Shown here: positions 27,885 through 38,191 of the stretch, in pieces | How positions within the stretch are numbered: the stretch's first letter is position 1 | How the letters are laid out: every line of letters begins with the position of its first letter | NCBI RefSeq assembly: GCF_013170845.1 | Contig: NZ_CP033367.1 | Span: forward strand, 5,209,001 to 5,273,000 | Direction of reading: 5' to 3' | Length of the DNA: 64,000 nucleotides | Source of the DNA: Mesorhizobium loti R88b | GTDB lineage: Bacteria > Pseudomonadota > Alphaproteobacteria > Rhizobiales > Rhizobiaceae | Position numbers and translations under genes: made by a program | The notes under the pieces: generated by a model | What the model saw: the letters and a program-made list of their open reading frames with translations, nothing else | What the model was told of the DNA's origin: nothing | The model's database searches: none

Positions 27885-29120
27885 ATGGACGATCGGCGCT
27901 CCCGGCAAGTCGTCATCGCCGGAGCGGGCATAGCAGGGCTGACCGCTGCGCTTGCCTTTGCGGAACGCGGCTACCCTGTACAGCTTTTCGAACAGGCACA
28001 TCGCCTGGAAGCGGCAGGCGCCGGCATCCAACTTTCTCCCAACGCAACACGCATCCTTCGCCAGCTCGGCGTGCTCGACCGGCTGCTGCCGGCGGCGGTG
28101 CGGCCGGAGGCCGTGGTGCTGAAGGACGCAAGGACGTTGCGCGAACTGGCGCGCGTGCCACTTGGGCAAGCGGGTGAAAGCCGCTGGGGGGCGCCCTATC
28201 TCGTCGCGCACCGGGCCGACCTGCAGGCGGCGCTGACGACCCGGATCACCGATCGGTCCGATATCGAACTCGTTACCGGGGCGCGGGTGACGAACATCGC
28301 CGTAACGCCGGAAAGCATTGCCGTCACCGCCGAAATCGACGGCCGAAGCACCGAAGCCGCCGCTGGTATCCTGGTCGGCGCCGACGGTGTCTGGTCTTCG
28401 GTACGCGGGAGACTTGCCGCCGAGGAGGCAGGTTTCGGGACAAACCGCTTCTCGGGCGAGTTGGCTTGGCGCGCGACGGTCGCGGCTGATAACGCCGCCG
28501 GAGAGGCTTTTGCGGCGCTCGGCGCCGGCGGCTGCGTCACCACCTTTCTGCATCCCGGCTTCCACATGGTCGCCTATCCGGTGAGCAAGGGCAGCGCCTT
28601 CAACCTAGCCGCGTTCACCAAGGGCGAGCGCATCGCCGAAGGCTGGTCACGCCATGCCGATCCCGGCATCCTCTCCGGCGCCATGCGCGGCACGGCGCCA
28701 GCGCTGACGAGGCTCGTCGCGCTCGCCGGCCCATGGACGGCGTTCCCGATCCACACTGTCGAGCAGCGGCGCTGGACGACGCCTCAGGGCATCGCGCTGA
28801 TCGGGGATGCGGCGCATGCCATGACGCCGTTCGCGGCGCAGGGCGCGGCGATGGGAATCGAGGATGCCGCCATGCTTGCCAATCTGGTTGCCGACTTTCG
28901 CGGCGACCCGCGGCAAAGCCTGACCATGTGGGAAAATCTGAGGCGGCCACGGATCGAGAAGGTGCTGAAACGCGGCGCGCTCAACCGGCTCGCCTGGCAC
29001 GCCCGGGGGTCGGTGGCGATGGTCCGCAATCTTATCCTGGCGACACGGTCGGGAGAAAGGCTCGCGGCCGATCTCGACTGGCTTTATGGCTGGGAGGAAC
29101 GGAAGGTTGTGAGGCGCTGA
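27885..29120 (+). CDS. FAD-dependent aromatic monooxygenase
   Basis: A 411-residue class A flavoprotein hydroxylase (salicylate-hydroxylase/UbiH type). It has GAGIAGL near residues 12-18 for the ADP moiety. The DG motif is VGADGVWSSVRGR and the GD motif is IALIGDAAHAMTPFAAQGA. These enzymes hydroxylate aromatic acids with NAD(P)H and O2. The substrate is not shown; no ring-cleavage genes are nearby. ATG 27885 follows the zinc-finger gene by 19 bp. Confidence 0.9.
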   Translation: MDDRRSRQVVIAGAGIAGLTAALAFAERGYPVQLFEQAHRLEAAGAGIQLSPNATRILRQLGVLDRLLPAAVRPEAVVLKDARTLRELARVPLGQAGESRWGAPYLVAHRADLQAALTTRITDRSDIELVTGARVTNIAVTPESIAVTAEIDGRSTEAAAGILVGADGVWSSVRGRLAAEEAGFGTNRFSGELAWRATVAADNAAGEAFAALGAGGCVTTFLHPGFHMVAYPVSKGSAFNLAAFTKGERIAEGWSRHADPGILSGAMRGTAPALTRLVALAGPWTAFPIHTVEQRRWTTPQGIALIGDAAHAMTPFAAQGAAMGIEDAAMLANLVADFRGDPRQSLTMWENLRRPRIEKVLKRGALNRLAWHARGSVAMVRNLILATRSGERLAADLDWLYGWEERKVVRR

Positions 29121-29181
29121 TCGTCCTGGAGCTGCGGGCAATCGGTCCCTTCTCTGCTGCTCCAAAGCTCTCGAAGATGCG

Positions 29182-29889
29182 TCACGAGAACAAAGCACCC
29201 GGCGTCATATTCCAGTAGATGTGGTGATAGCACGCGAAAAAAATCAGGGCGGCCGCAACGGAGCACGCCATCGCGGCAGCCAAAGTTACCGCCACAGCCA
29301 CGAAAACATTCGCTCTCAATGCATGCTTCGATACGAGGACGAGTTGAACCGCGATTGCGATCGACGAGAAGCTTGAGACACCGTATGCGCTCAGCACCTG
29401 CAATCCTTTGATAGGAGGACCAAGCACCACCACAACGGCTGCAAACAAATACCAGCCGATCGTCATTCCAGTTTCTTTTGGCAGCAGGCTCAAAAAGCCG
29501 ACTGCAGCGTATTTTATGCCCAGTACCGACAGCGAAAATGCTACCGCAATGGGAAATTTTAAAATCACCCCGCGACAGATGGCCTTGAAGTCGGCACCTG
29601 CCACTGTCACACGGGAGAATAGAAAGATGACTACGGAAGCAACAATGGCTATCGCCAAATTTGAAATGAACTTATAGAAAATCGGGAAATGCGGGACTGA
29701 ATTGCTCCAGTGACCTAGGAAATCCAGGTATCCTACGCACTGTTGAGCAAGTGCGAATATAGCAGCGATGGCTGCGATCGCGCACCAGGTATCGTCTCGC
29801 TCTGATATTTTACGAATGACGGCACCCGGTTTTATATAGAAAACGAATCCGCCAACAAAATATTTTATAAGCGCATCAAAAAAAGACAC
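29182..29889 (-). CDS. Multi-pass membrane protein of unknown function
   Basis: A 235-residue protein with about five to six hydrophobic helices (near 40-58, 72-92, 110-130, 140-156, 165-185, 198-222) and short loops. I recognise no named family; a distant Yip1-type layout is possible. The gene is noticeably AT-richer than its surroundings, uses codons such as ATA and TTA that are rare in neighbours, and sits in AT-rich flanks. These features suggest acquisition by transfer. ATG 29889 is preceded by AT-rich DNA. It converges with the monooxygenase. Confidence 0.7.
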   Translation of the reverse strand: MSFFDALIKYFVGGFVFYIKPGAVIRKISERDDTWCAIAAIAAIFALAQQCVGYLDFLGHWSNSVPHFPIFYKFISNLAIAIVASVVIFLFSRVTVAGADFKAICRGVILKFPIAVAFSLSVLGIKYAAVGFLSLLPKETGMTIGWYLFAAVVVVLGPPIKGLQVLSAYGVSSFSSIAIAVQLVLVSKHALRANVFVAVAVTLAAAMACSVAAALIFFACYHHIYWNMTPGALFS

Positions 29890-29956
29890 AACACTCTCCG
29901 CGCCGTCGCCAGATATGTATTTCTACATATAAAAACTAACAGCGCGTGCATGCATA

Positions 29957-30625
29957 TCACCTGTTGTACAGCTTCAGCGACCACCCCAGCGACACCGGTA
30001 GTGGGTTCCACCAGCCTGTGCGCAGCCCGGCTGTGCGCAGCGCCGCCGCCGTCCAGGTGTTGCAGCCGACCAGCGCGTTGAAATGGCCATTGGCTTCGAA
30101 GAAGCCATCGAATTTCGAATAGGCGGCGTTCGGGATATGGATCGGACCGTCCGGCCCCTGCTGAAAACTGGCCTGTATGAAATCGAGCAGTGCCGCGAAC
30201 TGATCGTCACCAATGTCGAAGCCGGCGACATCGGGATGCGGCTCGACGATATCGCCGGCGACATAGACATGCATTACCGATGCGTCGAGGGTCAGTGCTT
30301 TCATCACCGGCACGGCCTTAAGCTCAGACCACGTCGGTGTCTCCAGATAGAAGGCTCGGCCGCCCCAGCCAAAGACGATATAGCGCACCTCAGGGATGTC
30401 GGCCGGGATGCCGGCTTCGACCAGAAAATGAAAGCGCTGCCGCACCGAATCGTCCAGCGGAATGGCGATGTCGGTATGGATCGGGTTCTTCAGCACAAGG
30501 ATATGACGCGTCGCTGATTTGTCGACGGCAGTTTGCCAAAGCGGTCGTGGCACCAAAGTGCCGAGCGTCACCGCGAGCGCGACCGCGATCAACAACACAC
30601 CAAGAAAACGGCCGAGCTTTTTCAT
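29957..30625 (-). CDS. DUF2459 (TIGR02117) family protein
   Basis: A 222-residue protein with a single N-terminal helix (LGRFLGVLLIAVALAVTLGTLVP) acting as anchor or signal. The body matches DUF2459: HTDIAIPL, RYIVFGWGGRAFYLETPTWSEL and CNTWTAAALR. The conserved His and Cys make a papain-like fold plausible, but activity is unproven. ATG 30625 is chosen over a longer frame that adds a basic segment. It precedes the membrane-protein gene on the same strand. Confidence 0.82.
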   Translation of the reverse strand: MKKLGRFLGVLLIAVALAVTLGTLVPRPLWQTAVDKSATRHILVLKNPIHTDIAIPLDDSVRQRFHFLVEAGIPADIPEVRYIVFGWGGRAFYLETPTWSELKAVPVMKALTLDASVMHVYVAGDIVEPHPDVAGFDIGDDQFAALLDFIQASFQQGPDGPIHIPNAAYSKFDGFFEANGHFNALVGCNTWTAAALRTAGLRTGWWNPLPVSLGWSLKLYNR

Positions 30626-30689
30626 GAATGGCGGCCCTGCAAATGCATGCGGCGCGACACGAACCGCCCGCCTCCTGCTCACTCATACG

Positions 30690-30724
30690 CAAAAGAGCCC
30701 GGCACTGTTTCAGCCGGACTCTCC
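30690..30724 (-). terminator. Terminator of the aap operon
   Basis: On the minus strand AGAGTCCGGC and GCCGGGCTCT pair (10 bp with one mismatch) around a 9-nt loop, followed by TTTT. It starts 18 nt after the aapP stop. Confidence 0.8.
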
Positions 30725-30741
30725 ACAGTTCACTGAAAGGC

Positions 30742-31545
30742 CTAATGCAGGATCTGGCTGAGGAACAGTTTTGTGCGCTCATGGCGCGGATGGTCGAAGA
30801 ACTCGGCCGGCGTGTTCTGCTCGACGATCTGGCCCTGATCCATGAAGATCACCCGGTTGGCGACCTTGCGGGCAAAACCCATTTCGTGGGTCACGCACAG
30901 CATGGTCATGCCCTCTTCCGCGAGGCCAACCATGGTCTCCAGCACTTCCTTGATCATTTCGGGATCGAGCGCCGAAGTCGGCTCATCGAACAGCATGATG
31001 CGTGGATTCATGCACAGCGAGCGGGCGATCGCCACGCGCTGCTGCTGGCCGCCGGACAGCTGGCCGGGATATTTGTTGGCCTGCTCCGGGATTTTCACGC
31101 GCTTGAGGAAATGCATGGCGATTTCCTCGGCCTGTTTCTTCGGCGTCTTGCGCACCCAGATCGGCGCCAGCGTGCAGTTCTCCAGGATGGTCAGATGCGG
31201 GAACAGGTTGAAGTGCTGGAACACCATGCCGACCTCGCGGCGCACCTCGTCGATCTTCTTGAGATCGTTGGTGAGTTCCTTGCCGTCGACGATGATCTTG
31301 CCCTTCTGGTGTTCTTCCAGCCGGTTGATGCAACGGATCATGGTCGACTTGCCGGAGCCTGACGGCCCGCAGATGACGATGCGCTCGCCGCGCATCACCT
31401 TGAGATTAATGTCCTTCAGCACATGGAACTCGCCATACCATTTGTGCATGGCGATGATGTCGATGGCGACATCGGTGGTCGAGATGTGCATCTTGGCGGC
31501 GTTGACCTTGATCTCTTCCGCGCTGACGGCATTTTCGGTGGCCAT
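30742..31545 (-). CDS. aapP: General L-amino-acid ABC transporter, ATP-binding protein AapP
   Basis: A 267-residue ABC ATPase. Walker [10 protein letters not shown], signature [15 protein letters not shown] and Walker [15 protein letters not shown] are all intact, with the His switch in CVTHEMGFA. It powers uptake of a broad range of L-amino acids. It is the last gene of aapJQMP, 83 bp after aapM. In Rhizobium this system is central to amino-acid uptake and exchange in symbiosis. A strong terminator follows. Confidence 0.96.
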   Translation of the reverse strand: MATENAVSAEEIKVNAAKMHISTTDVAIDIIAMHKWYGEFHVLKDINLKVMRGERIVICGPSGSGKSTMIRCINRLEEHQKGKIIVDGKELTNDLKKIDEVRREVGMVFQHFNLFPHLTILENCTLAPIWVRKTPKKQAEEIAMHFLKRVKIPEQANKYPGQLSGGQQQRVAIARSLCMNPRIMLFDEPTSALDPEMIKEVLETMVGLAEEGMTMLCVTHEMGFARKVANRVIFMDQGQIVEQNTPAEFFDHPRHERTKLFLSQILH

Positions 31546-31628
31546 GACAGGGTCCCCTTGTTTTTTTGTCTTTGGTTATGATGCATCTCGTTATCCCAAA
31601 ACCGCAACACACCTTTGGGCGACATGCA

Positions 31629-32786
31629 TCAGCGTTTGTGGCCGGTGTCGAGCCGGCGTTCAGTGTACATGGAATAGCGCGACATGCCGAAGCAGAACAG
31701 CCAGAATACGAAGGCGGCGAAGATCAGACCCGACTTGGCCGTCTGTGCCGACGCCCAGTTGGCGTCGGCGAAATTCTGCTTCACGATGCCAAGCAGGTCG
31801 AACATCGAGATGATGGTGACCAAGCTGGTGTCCTTGAACATGCCGATGAAGGTGTTGACGATGCCCGGGATGACCAGTTTCAGCGCCTGCGGCATGACGA
31901 TAAAGTACATCTTCTGCCAATAGCCGAGACCAAGCGAATCGGCGCCTTCATATTGACCCTTGGGGATCGCCTGCAGGCCGCCGCGCACCACTTCGGCCAT
32001 ATAGGCGGCCGCAAACAGCGACACGCCGATAAGCGCGCGCAGGTACTTGTCGAAAGTGACGCCCGGCGGCAGGAACAACGGCAGCATGACGCTGGCCATG
32101 AACAGAACGGTGATCAGCGGAATACCGCGTACGGCTTCGATGAAGATGACGCACAGCATCTTGACGATCGGCATCTTGGAACGCCGGCCAAGCGCCAGCA
32201 CGATGCCAAGCGGCAACGACACGACAATGGCCACGAAAGACAGCGACAGCGTTACCAGCAAGCCGCCCCAGCGCGCGGTTTCGACATGTTCCAGACCGAA
32301 AACGCCGCCCACCAGCAGGAAGAACGCCACAACAGGCAAACCGACAATCAGCAGCAGAGCGTTGAGACCCTTGCGCGGCACGCTCGGCATCAGCATCGGC
32401 ACCATAAGCACGACGAGCAGTATGCCAACCAGGATCGGCCGCCAGCGTTCCTCTATCGGATAGGTTCCGAACATGAACTGACCGAACTTGGCGTTCACAA
32501 AGGCCCAGCAGGCGCCAGACCAGCCGTCCGGCTGAATTCCGCCTTGCGTTACCGTGGCGCATACGCTCCGGTTCGGCCCTGTCCACACAGCGTTGATGAA
32601 CGCCCAGTTGATGATTTGCGGGAGGATCATCACCACCAGCGCGATACCGATTATGGTCATAATGGTATCGGCTGTCGAGGCGATCAGGTTCCTTCGCACC
32701 CACGCGCCGACGCCTGTTACGCCGGCTGGCGCCGGTTGCGCCAGCATCATTTCGGTGCGTACCCAGGACATATCATGTTCTTGCAT
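31629..32786 (-). CDS. aapM: General L-amino-acid ABC transporter, permease AapM
   Basis: A 385-residue inner-membrane permease. It has helices in the N-terminal half, a large periplasmic loop ([21 protein letters not shown]), and the HisM-type permease domain with the EAA-like [29 protein letters not shown] near residue 280-310. The start is ATG 32786 with AGGTAGGGAC upstream; this lies 4 nt after the aapQ stop. An in-frame ATG at 32819 lies inside aapQ and is rejected. Confidence 0.95.
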   Translation of the reverse strand: MQEHDMSWVRTEMMLAQPAPAGVTGVGAWVRRNLIASTADTIMTIIGIALVVMILPQIINWAFINAVWTGPNRSVCATVTQGGIQPDGWSGACWAFVNAKFGQFMFGTYPIEERWRPILVGILLVVLMVPMLMPSVPRKGLNALLLIVGLPVVAFFLLVGGVFGLEHVETARWGGLLVTLSLSFVAIVVSLPLGIVLALGRRSKMPIVKMLCVIFIEAVRGIPLITVLFMASVMLPLFLPPGVTFDKYLRALIGVSLFAAAYMAEVVRGGLQAIPKGQYEGADSLGLGYWQKMYFIVMPQALKLVIPGIVNTFIGMFKDTSLVTIISMFDLLGIVKQNFADANWASAQTAKSGLIFAAFVFWLFCFGMSRYSMYTERRLDTGHKR

Positions 32787-32790
32787 GTCC

Positions 32791-33978
32791 CTACCTCTCC
32801 ACCAGCGCCATTTTGGCATTGAACCAGTTCATCAGCAGCGAGGTCAAAATGCTGATGGTCAGATAGATCACCATCATGATGACCACGCATTCCACCGCCT
32901 GACCGGTCTGGTTGAGCACCGTGCCGGCCGTCGCCGTCAGGTCGGGATAGCCGATGGCGATGGCGAGCGAGGAATTCTTGGTCAGGTTGAGATACTGGCT
33001 GGCCAGTGGCGGAATGACGATGCGCATCGCCTGCGGCACGACCACCAGTCGCAACGCCTGGCCGGAACGCAGGCCAAGTGCTGCCGAGGCTTCGCTCTGG
33101 CCCTTGGCAACGCCGCGAATGCCGGCGCGCACGATCTCGGAGATGAAAGCGGCGGTATAAAACGAAAGCGCCAGATAGAGCGACAGAAACTCCGGCTTGA
33201 CGACGAAACCGCCGCTCAGGTTGAAGGTCGACTGCTTGGGAAAATCGAAGGTCACCGGAAAGCCGCTCAGCACATAGGCGAGCAGCGGCAGGCCGACAAT
33301 CAGCGCCAGAGATGTCCAGAACACAGGGAATTGCTGGCCGGTCGCCATCTGCCGCTGCTTGGCCTTGCGGGCGACGAACCAAGACATGGCGATGCCGACA
33401 AGGAGACCCACCAGGATCAACCAGGAGCCGTCGCCCCAGATAGCGCGCGGAAAATAGATGCCGCGCTGGTTGAGGAAGGATCCGAAAGGCAGGTGATAGC
33501 TGTCACGCGGCGCCGGCAGCACGGCCAGCACGCCGGAATACCAGAAGAAGATGACCAGCAGCGGCGGGATGTTGCGGAACACCTCGACATAGACGGTGCA
33601 GATCTTCTGGATCAGCCAGTTTTTCGACAGCCGGCCGATGCCGACGATGAAACCGATGATGGTGGCGGTGATGATGCCGACAAAAGCGACGATCAACGTG
33701 TTGATCAAGCCGACAACGATCGCGCGGAAATAGGTTGAGTCCGACGTATAGGCGATGGGCGTGTCAGAGATGTCGAAACCGGCGCGGCCCCTCAGAAAGC
33801 CGAAGCCGGAGGCAATGTGAAGGTTGGTGAGGTTGACGATGGTGTTGTGGACAATCCACCAGACACCCGACACCAGCAAACCAACGACCAGGCATTGATA
33901 GAAAATGCTGCGGACTTTGGGATCGTTTATAAGAGAAGCGCGACTTGGCGCCTCGCGAAGAACTTCCTGCGATGCCAT
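32791..33978 (-). CDS. aapQ: General L-amino-acid ABC transporter, permease AapQ
   Basis: A 395-residue permease, partner of AapM. It has the polar amino-acid permease domain split by a long insert, and the coupling segment [28 protein letters not shown]. The N-terminus contains a periplasmic stretch typical of AapQ ([25 protein letters not shown]). ATG 33978 follows aapJ by 63 bp. The order J-Q-M-P is the known rhizobial arrangement. Confidence 0.96.
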   Translation of the reverse strand: MASQEVLREAPSRASLINDPKVRSIFYQCLVVGLLVSGVWWIVHNTIVNLTNLHIASGFGFLRGRAGFDISDTPIAYTSDSTYFRAIVVGLINTLIVAFVGIITATIIGFIVGIGRLSKNWLIQKICTVYVEVFRNIPPLLVIFFWYSGVLAVLPAPRDSYHLPFGSFLNQRGIYFPRAIWGDGSWLILVGLLVGIAMSWFVARKAKQRQMATGQQFPVFWTSLALIVGLPLLAYVLSGFPVTFDFPKQSTFNLSGGFVVKPEFLSLYLALSFYTAAFISEIVRAGIRGVAKGQSEASAALGLRSGQALRLVVVPQAMRIVIPPLASQYLNLTKNSSLAIAIGYPDLTATAGTVLNQTGQAVECVVIMMVIYLTISILTSLLMNWFNAKMALVER

Positions 33979-34041
33979 TCGACCATCCCCTGGAAAGAGA
34001 AACCGGGAGGCAGACGATCTGCCTCCCGGATCACATTTCGG

Positions 34042-35070
34042 TCAGCGGATCGGCGGAGCGTATTGCAGGCCGCCCTTGGTCCACAGCGCGTTGATGCCGC
34101 GGGCGATCTTGAGCGGGCTACCCGAGCCGACATTGCGGTCGAACAGTTCTCCGTAATTGCCGACGGCCTTGACGATGTTGACGACCCAGTCGTTGGAAAC
34201 GCCGAGATCGGTACCGATCTTGGTGTCGGCTTCCTGGCCGAGCACACGCTTGATCTCCGGGCTGGGCGAGTTCTTCATCTCATCGACATTGGCCTTGGTG
34301 ATGCCGAGCTCTTCCGCCTGCAACAGCGCGAAATAGGTCCACTTGACGATGTGGTACCACTGGTCGTCGCCCTGGCGCACTGCCGGGCCGAGCGGCTCCT
34401 TCGAGATGATCTCGGGCAGCACGACATGATCGGCCGGTGACGCCAGCGTCAGGCGGATACCGTAAAGGCCCGACTGATCGGTGGTGTAAACGTCGCAGCG
34501 GCCCGCGTCATAAGCGGCGTTGACCTCTTCGAGCTTCTCGAAGACGACCGGATTGTACTCCATCTTGTTGGCCTTGAAGTAGTCGGCGAGGTTGAGCTCG
34601 GTGGTCGTACCGCTCTGCACGCAGACGGCGGCGCCCGACAGCTGCAACGCGGAATTGACGCCCGGCAGCTTCTTGGCATTGATCATGAAGCCCTGGCCGT
34701 CATAGTAGGTGACGCCGACAAAATTCAGGCCAAGTGCGGTGTCGCGGTTGATGGTCCAGGTGGTGTTGCGCGAGAGGATGTCGACCTCGCCGGACTGCAA
34801 GGCGGTGAAGCGCTCCTTGGCGCTGAGCGGCGTGAACTTGACCTTGGTGCCGTCACCGAAGACAGCGGCGGCCACAGCGCGGCAGAAATCCGCATCGATG
34901 CCTTGCCAGTCGCCCTTGTCGTCCGGCGCCGAGAAGCCGGCCAGACCAGTCGAGACGCCGCACTGGATGAAGCCCTTCGCCTTGACGGTATCGAGCGTCG
35001 TGGCCGACGCGGCCGACGCCATCAATCCAAGCGTAGCGGCGCCAAGAATGCCGATAGCAATATGTTTCAT
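34042..35070 (-). CDS. aapJ: General L-amino-acid ABC transporter, binding protein AapJ
   Basis: A 342-residue periplasmic binding protein with a signal peptide (HIAIGILGAATLGLMASAASA). The body has the SBP-3 fold opening with KAKGFIQCGVSTGLAGFSAPDDKG and the DFCRAVAAAVFGD helix. It binds diverse L-amino acids and delivers them to AapQM. ATG 35070 has TGGG close upstream. It is the first and, in this family of operons, usually the most highly expressed gene. Its promoter must be in the 571-bp gap before metC. Confidence 0.97.
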   Translation of the reverse strand: MKHIAIGILGAATLGLMASAASATTLDTVKAKGFIQCGVSTGLAGFSAPDDKGDWQGIDADFCRAVAAAVFGDGTKVKFTPLSAKERFTALQSGEVDILSRNTTWTINRDTALGLNFVGVTYYDGQGFMINAKKLPGVNSALQLSGAAVCVQSGTTTELNLADYFKANKMEYNPVVFEKLEEVNAAYDAGRCDVYTTDQSGLYGIRLTLASPADHVVLPEIISKEPLGPAVRQGDDQWYHIVKWTYFALLQAEELGITKANVDEMKNSPSPEIKRVLGQEADTKIGTDLGVSNDWVVNIVKAVGNYGELFDRNVGSGSPLKIARGINALWTKGGLQYAPPIR

Positions 35071-35641
35071 GACCCACAGACCCTTTTCTCTGTTTTTCAG
35101 GCAAACCCTGATTCTTTTTCCCATGTGAACGCAGCTCCCATCCCGGCCCATTCCCGGAACCCCGCATCGTAACCGACGCGCCGCCTCCCATTCACGAATG
35201 GCATCGAAGGCGATAATTCCCGTGAGGTCAAGGGAAATGACCGAATCCGACCGCGTTTGAAAATCGATTGCCTGAAATGCCTGAATCGCAGACAAACGCA
35301 CCCGCGATTTAGTCAGAAGCGCCAATAAAGTCGGCAAAGCTCATTGCCCAGCCAATTGGGCATTGTCGGTGTAATCCGCGTGCCGCAATTACTCTTCGTT
35401 ACCGCTCTTCCTGCGATGGATTTGTGTGACCAGCACTGTTCTCTGCTTGGCCAGGCGCGATCGGAAGTCGCCGTCTGAAGAGGCAGAGGCACAGTCCGAC
35501 GATGGCCTTTGCCGAAGAAGACGATGGTTTTTGCCGAAGAAATTGGCACATCCGAAGTCCGTTTCCTGGCGAACGCCATGCGGTTGCGCGGCCCATGCCG
35601 CCGCACTATGGCTAACGGCTTACCAGAAGAGGCAATGACGA
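35071..35641. other. Divergent intergenic region aapJ-metC
   Basis: 571 bp without a credible gene. It holds the divergent promoters of aapJ and metC. Visible structures are an inverted repeat TGCCCA-N6-TGGGCA at 35345-35362 and a 22-bp tandem repeat at 35498-35541. AT-rich tracts occur near 35090-35130 (aapJ side). I could not assign promoter boxes reliably. Confidence 0.6.
35498..35541 (+). repeat. 22-bp tandem direct repeat upstream of metC
   Basis: Two adjacent copies of GACGATGG-YY-TTTGCCGAAGAA differ at only two bases (CC versus TT). They lie 100 bp before metC. It may be a slippage product or a paired regulator site. Confidence 0.85.
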
Positions 35642-36823
35642 ATGGCAAAAGACGGCAACGAGCAGGTTTCCGGCAAAATGGGCATCAACACGCGGCTCGC
35701 CCATTCAGGCAACAACCCGCACGACTATTTCGGCTTCGTCAATCCGCCTGTCGTGCACGCCTCGACCGTGCTGTTTCGCAATGCAGCCGCAATGGCGGAC
35801 CGCAACCAGAAATACACTTACGGCACACGTGGCACGCCGACGACGGACGCCCTTGCCCATGCTATTGACGCGCTGGAAGGCTCGGCCGGCACGATCGTGG
35901 TGCCGTCCGGGCTTGCGGCGGTGACCATTCCGTTGCTCGCCTTCGTATCGGCGGGCGATCATCTGCTGATCGTCGACAGCGTCTATCATCCGACCCGTAA
36001 TTTCGCCGACACGATGCTGAAGCGGCTCGGCGTCGAGGTGGAGTACTATGATTCCCATGTCGGCGCCGATATCGCCGCCTTGATCAAGCCCAACACCAGG
36101 GTCGTGTTCACGGAATCGCCGGCCTCCAACACGTTCGAAGTGCAGGACATCCCGGCCATCGCCAAGGCGGCGCATGCGGCCGGCGCCATCGTGATGATGG
36201 ACAACACCTGGGCGACGCCGCTCTACTTCCGGCCGCTGGACCACGGTGTCGACATCTCCATCCACGCGGCGACGAAGTATCCGGCCGGCCATTCCGACGT
36301 GCTGCTCGGCACGGTCTCGGCCAATGAGAGCCACTGGAAACAGCTCTATGAGAGTTTTTGCACGCTTGGCTGCTGTGCTGGACCTGACGATGTCTATCAG
36401 GTGCTGCGCGGCCTCCGCACCATGGGTGTGCGCCTGGAGCATCACCAGCGCAGCGCGCTTGCCATAGCATCGTGGCTCGAAGGCCAGAAGGGCGTAGCGC
36501 GCGTGCTCCACCCTGCCCTTCCCAGCCACCCGGATTACGATTTGTGGAAGCGCGACTTCTGCGGTTCGAGCGGCATCTTTTCCATCGTGCTTGCCGGCGG
36601 CGGCCAGAAGGAGCAGCACGCCTTCCTCGACGCGCTGCGGATCTTCGGGCTCGGCTATTCCTGGGGTGGCTATGAGAGCCTTGCTGTGCCGGTCTGGCTT
36701 GGCGATCGCGTCGTTGCGAAAGCCCCTCATGAAGGCCCATTGATCCGCCTGCAGATCGGCCTCGAGGATGTCGACGACCTGAAGGCCGACATCCTGCGCG
36801 GGCTGGCTGCAGCCGCCGGATGA
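35642..36823 (+). CDS. metC: Cystathionine beta-lyase
   Basis: A 393-residue PLP enzyme of the Cys/Met-metabolism family. It cleaves cystathionine to homocysteine in methionine synthesis. PLP lysine is K212 in ATKYPAGHSD, with the DNTWATP segment (187-193) and the phosphate-binding VPSGLAAV before it. MetC of rhizobia is commonly encoded divergently from aapJ, as here; I recall this from the literature on aap. ATG 35642. A cystathionine gamma-synthase is an alternative within the family. Confidence 0.93.
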   Translation: MAKDGNEQVSGKMGINTRLAHSGNNPHDYFGFVNPPVVHASTVLFRNAAAMADRNQKYTYGTRGTPTTDALAHAIDALEGSAGTIVVPSGLAAVTIPLLAFVSAGDHLLIVDSVYHPTRNFADTMLKRLGVEVEYYDSHVGADIAALIKPNTRVVFTESPASNTFEVQDIPAIAKAAHAAGAIVMMDNTWATPLYFRPLDHGVDISIHAATKYPAGHSDVLLGTVSANESHWKQLYESFCTLGCCAGPDDVYQVLRGLRTMGVRLEHHQRSALAIASWLEGQKGVARVLHPALPSHPDYDLWKRDFCGSSGIFSIVLAGGGQKEQHAFLDALRIFGLGYSWGGYESLAVPVWLGDRVVAKAPHEGPLIRLQIGLEDVDDLKADILRGLAAAAG

Positions 36824-37050
36824 TGATGGCGCAACCGGGCTGACTGCCGCACAGAGTCAGCAAACGGCCGCAAGGCCTTGACGCTGATGACAAAGCGCAA
36901 GCCGCTCGCCGCATCCCCGCAAGGTGCTGGGCGCACTATTATTCTCCCGGGCCGTTACTTTGCGGATTTGTTTGACTTTCAAATCCGCGCGTTCGGCTGC
37001 ATTGCCTGCTGCACGGCATCCCGACCAATCCTTTTGTCATAAAGCTTGCC

Positions 37051-38130
37051 ATGGCCTTTCGTCTTTTTGTTCCCATCCTTGCCGGCGCAACGCTGCGCGA
37101 GCGGCTGCTTGCCTGCATAGGGGCGACAATCGGCATCGCGCTGACTGGCGTGATCAGCGGTCTGGCGATGGGCGGCGGCCCGCATGTGGCCCTGCTGGTG
37201 GCGCCGATGGGTGCCTCCGCCGTCCTTCTCTTCGCCGTGCCCGCGAGCCCGTTGGCGCAGCCATGGTCGATTATCGGCGGAAACTCCATATCGGCGCTGG
37301 TGGGTGTGACCGTGGCGCATTTCATCCATGATCCGGTCATTGCCTCGGGCCTCGCCGTGGCGCTCGCCATCGCAGCGATGTCGTTCACGCGCTGCCTGCA
37401 CCCGCCAGGCGGAGCGGCAGCACTGACGGCGGTGCTCGGCGGGCCGGCCGTTGTCAGCGCCGGCTTCCTGTTTCCGTTCGTGCCGGTGTCCTTGAATTCA
37501 ATCATCCTGGTCGCGCTGGGCTTCCTTTTCCACAGGCTGGCGCGGCGCAACTATCCGCATGCCGCCGCACCCGCCACCAACAGCCACGGTACCGCCGATC
37601 CGCCGGCGCAACAGCGCGCGGGCTTCCGGCCCGAGGATATTGACGCCGCGCTGACCACGCTTGACGAAACCTTCGACATTGACCGCAACGACCTCGAACG
37701 GCTGCTGAGGCAAGTCGAGCTGCAGGCCATGGTGCGCTCGCACCGGACGCTGCTGTGCAAGGACATCATGTCCCGCGACGTGATTTCAGTGGCTGAGGGA
37801 GCCACGGCCGACGCGGCGCGCCAGCAGCTGCTTGATCACAACATCCGCACCTTGCCGGTGATCGACGCGGATGCCCGGCTGGTCGGCGCGGTCGGCCTGC
37901 GTGAGCTGACGAAGGCCACCGACACGGTGAAGGGCGTGATGTCGAAGGCCGGCACCGCCTCGCCCGAGACGCCCGCGATGAGCTTGCTTCCGGTTTTGAC
38001 CGACGGCCGCAGCCATGCCGTGGTCATCGTCGACGGCGAGCGGCGCATTCTCGGCCTGATCACGCAGACCGACCTTCTGGCTGCGGCAGCACGCGTGCTG
38101 GCGGCAGACAAGGGATCTGCGGCAGCTTAG
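37051..38130 (+). CDS. HPP family membrane protein with CBS domains
   Basis: A 359-residue protein. The first ~165 residues form the four-helix HPP domain, including the namesake segment RCLHPPGGAAAL. Residues about 235-350 hold two CBS motifs (CKDIMSRDVISV; VKGVMSKAGTASPETP), which normally sense adenine nucleotides. A charged linker joins them. HPP proteins are linked to nitrite transport in some bacteria and chloroplasts; a role in ion transport here is inference. ATG 37051; monocistronic. Confidence 0.88.
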   Translation: MAFRLFVPILAGATLRERLLACIGATIGIALTGVISGLAMGGGPHVALLVAPMGASAVLLFAVPASPLAQPWSIIGGNSISALVGVTVAHFIHDPVIASGLAVALAIAAMSFTRCLHPPGGAAALTAVLGGPAVVSAGFLFPFVPVSLNSIILVALGFLFHRLARRNYPHAAAPATNSHGTADPPAQQRAGFRPEDIDAALTTLDETFDIDRNDLERLLRQVELQAMVRSHRTLLCKDIMSRDVISVAEGATADAARQQLLDHNIRTLPVIDADARLVGAVGLRELTKATDTVKGVMSKAGTASPETPAMSLLPVLTDGRSHAVVIVDGERRILGLITQTDLLAAAARVLAADKGSAAA

Positions 38131-38191
38131 GATATCGAAGCCGATTGAGCAGCACCTGTTTGGAGGAGGAAGCGGGCTCTTCCGCCGGGCA

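Noticed and set aside
31566..33738. Long plus-strand frames opposite aapM and aapQ
   Set aside because: Gln/His/Arg-rich translations typical of reversed GC-rich membrane genes; aap genes are clear.
35509..35868. Frame through the 22-bp repeats into metC
   Set aside because: It is out of frame with metC and its composition is not protein-like; a leader peptide was considered, but no attenuator structure is visible.
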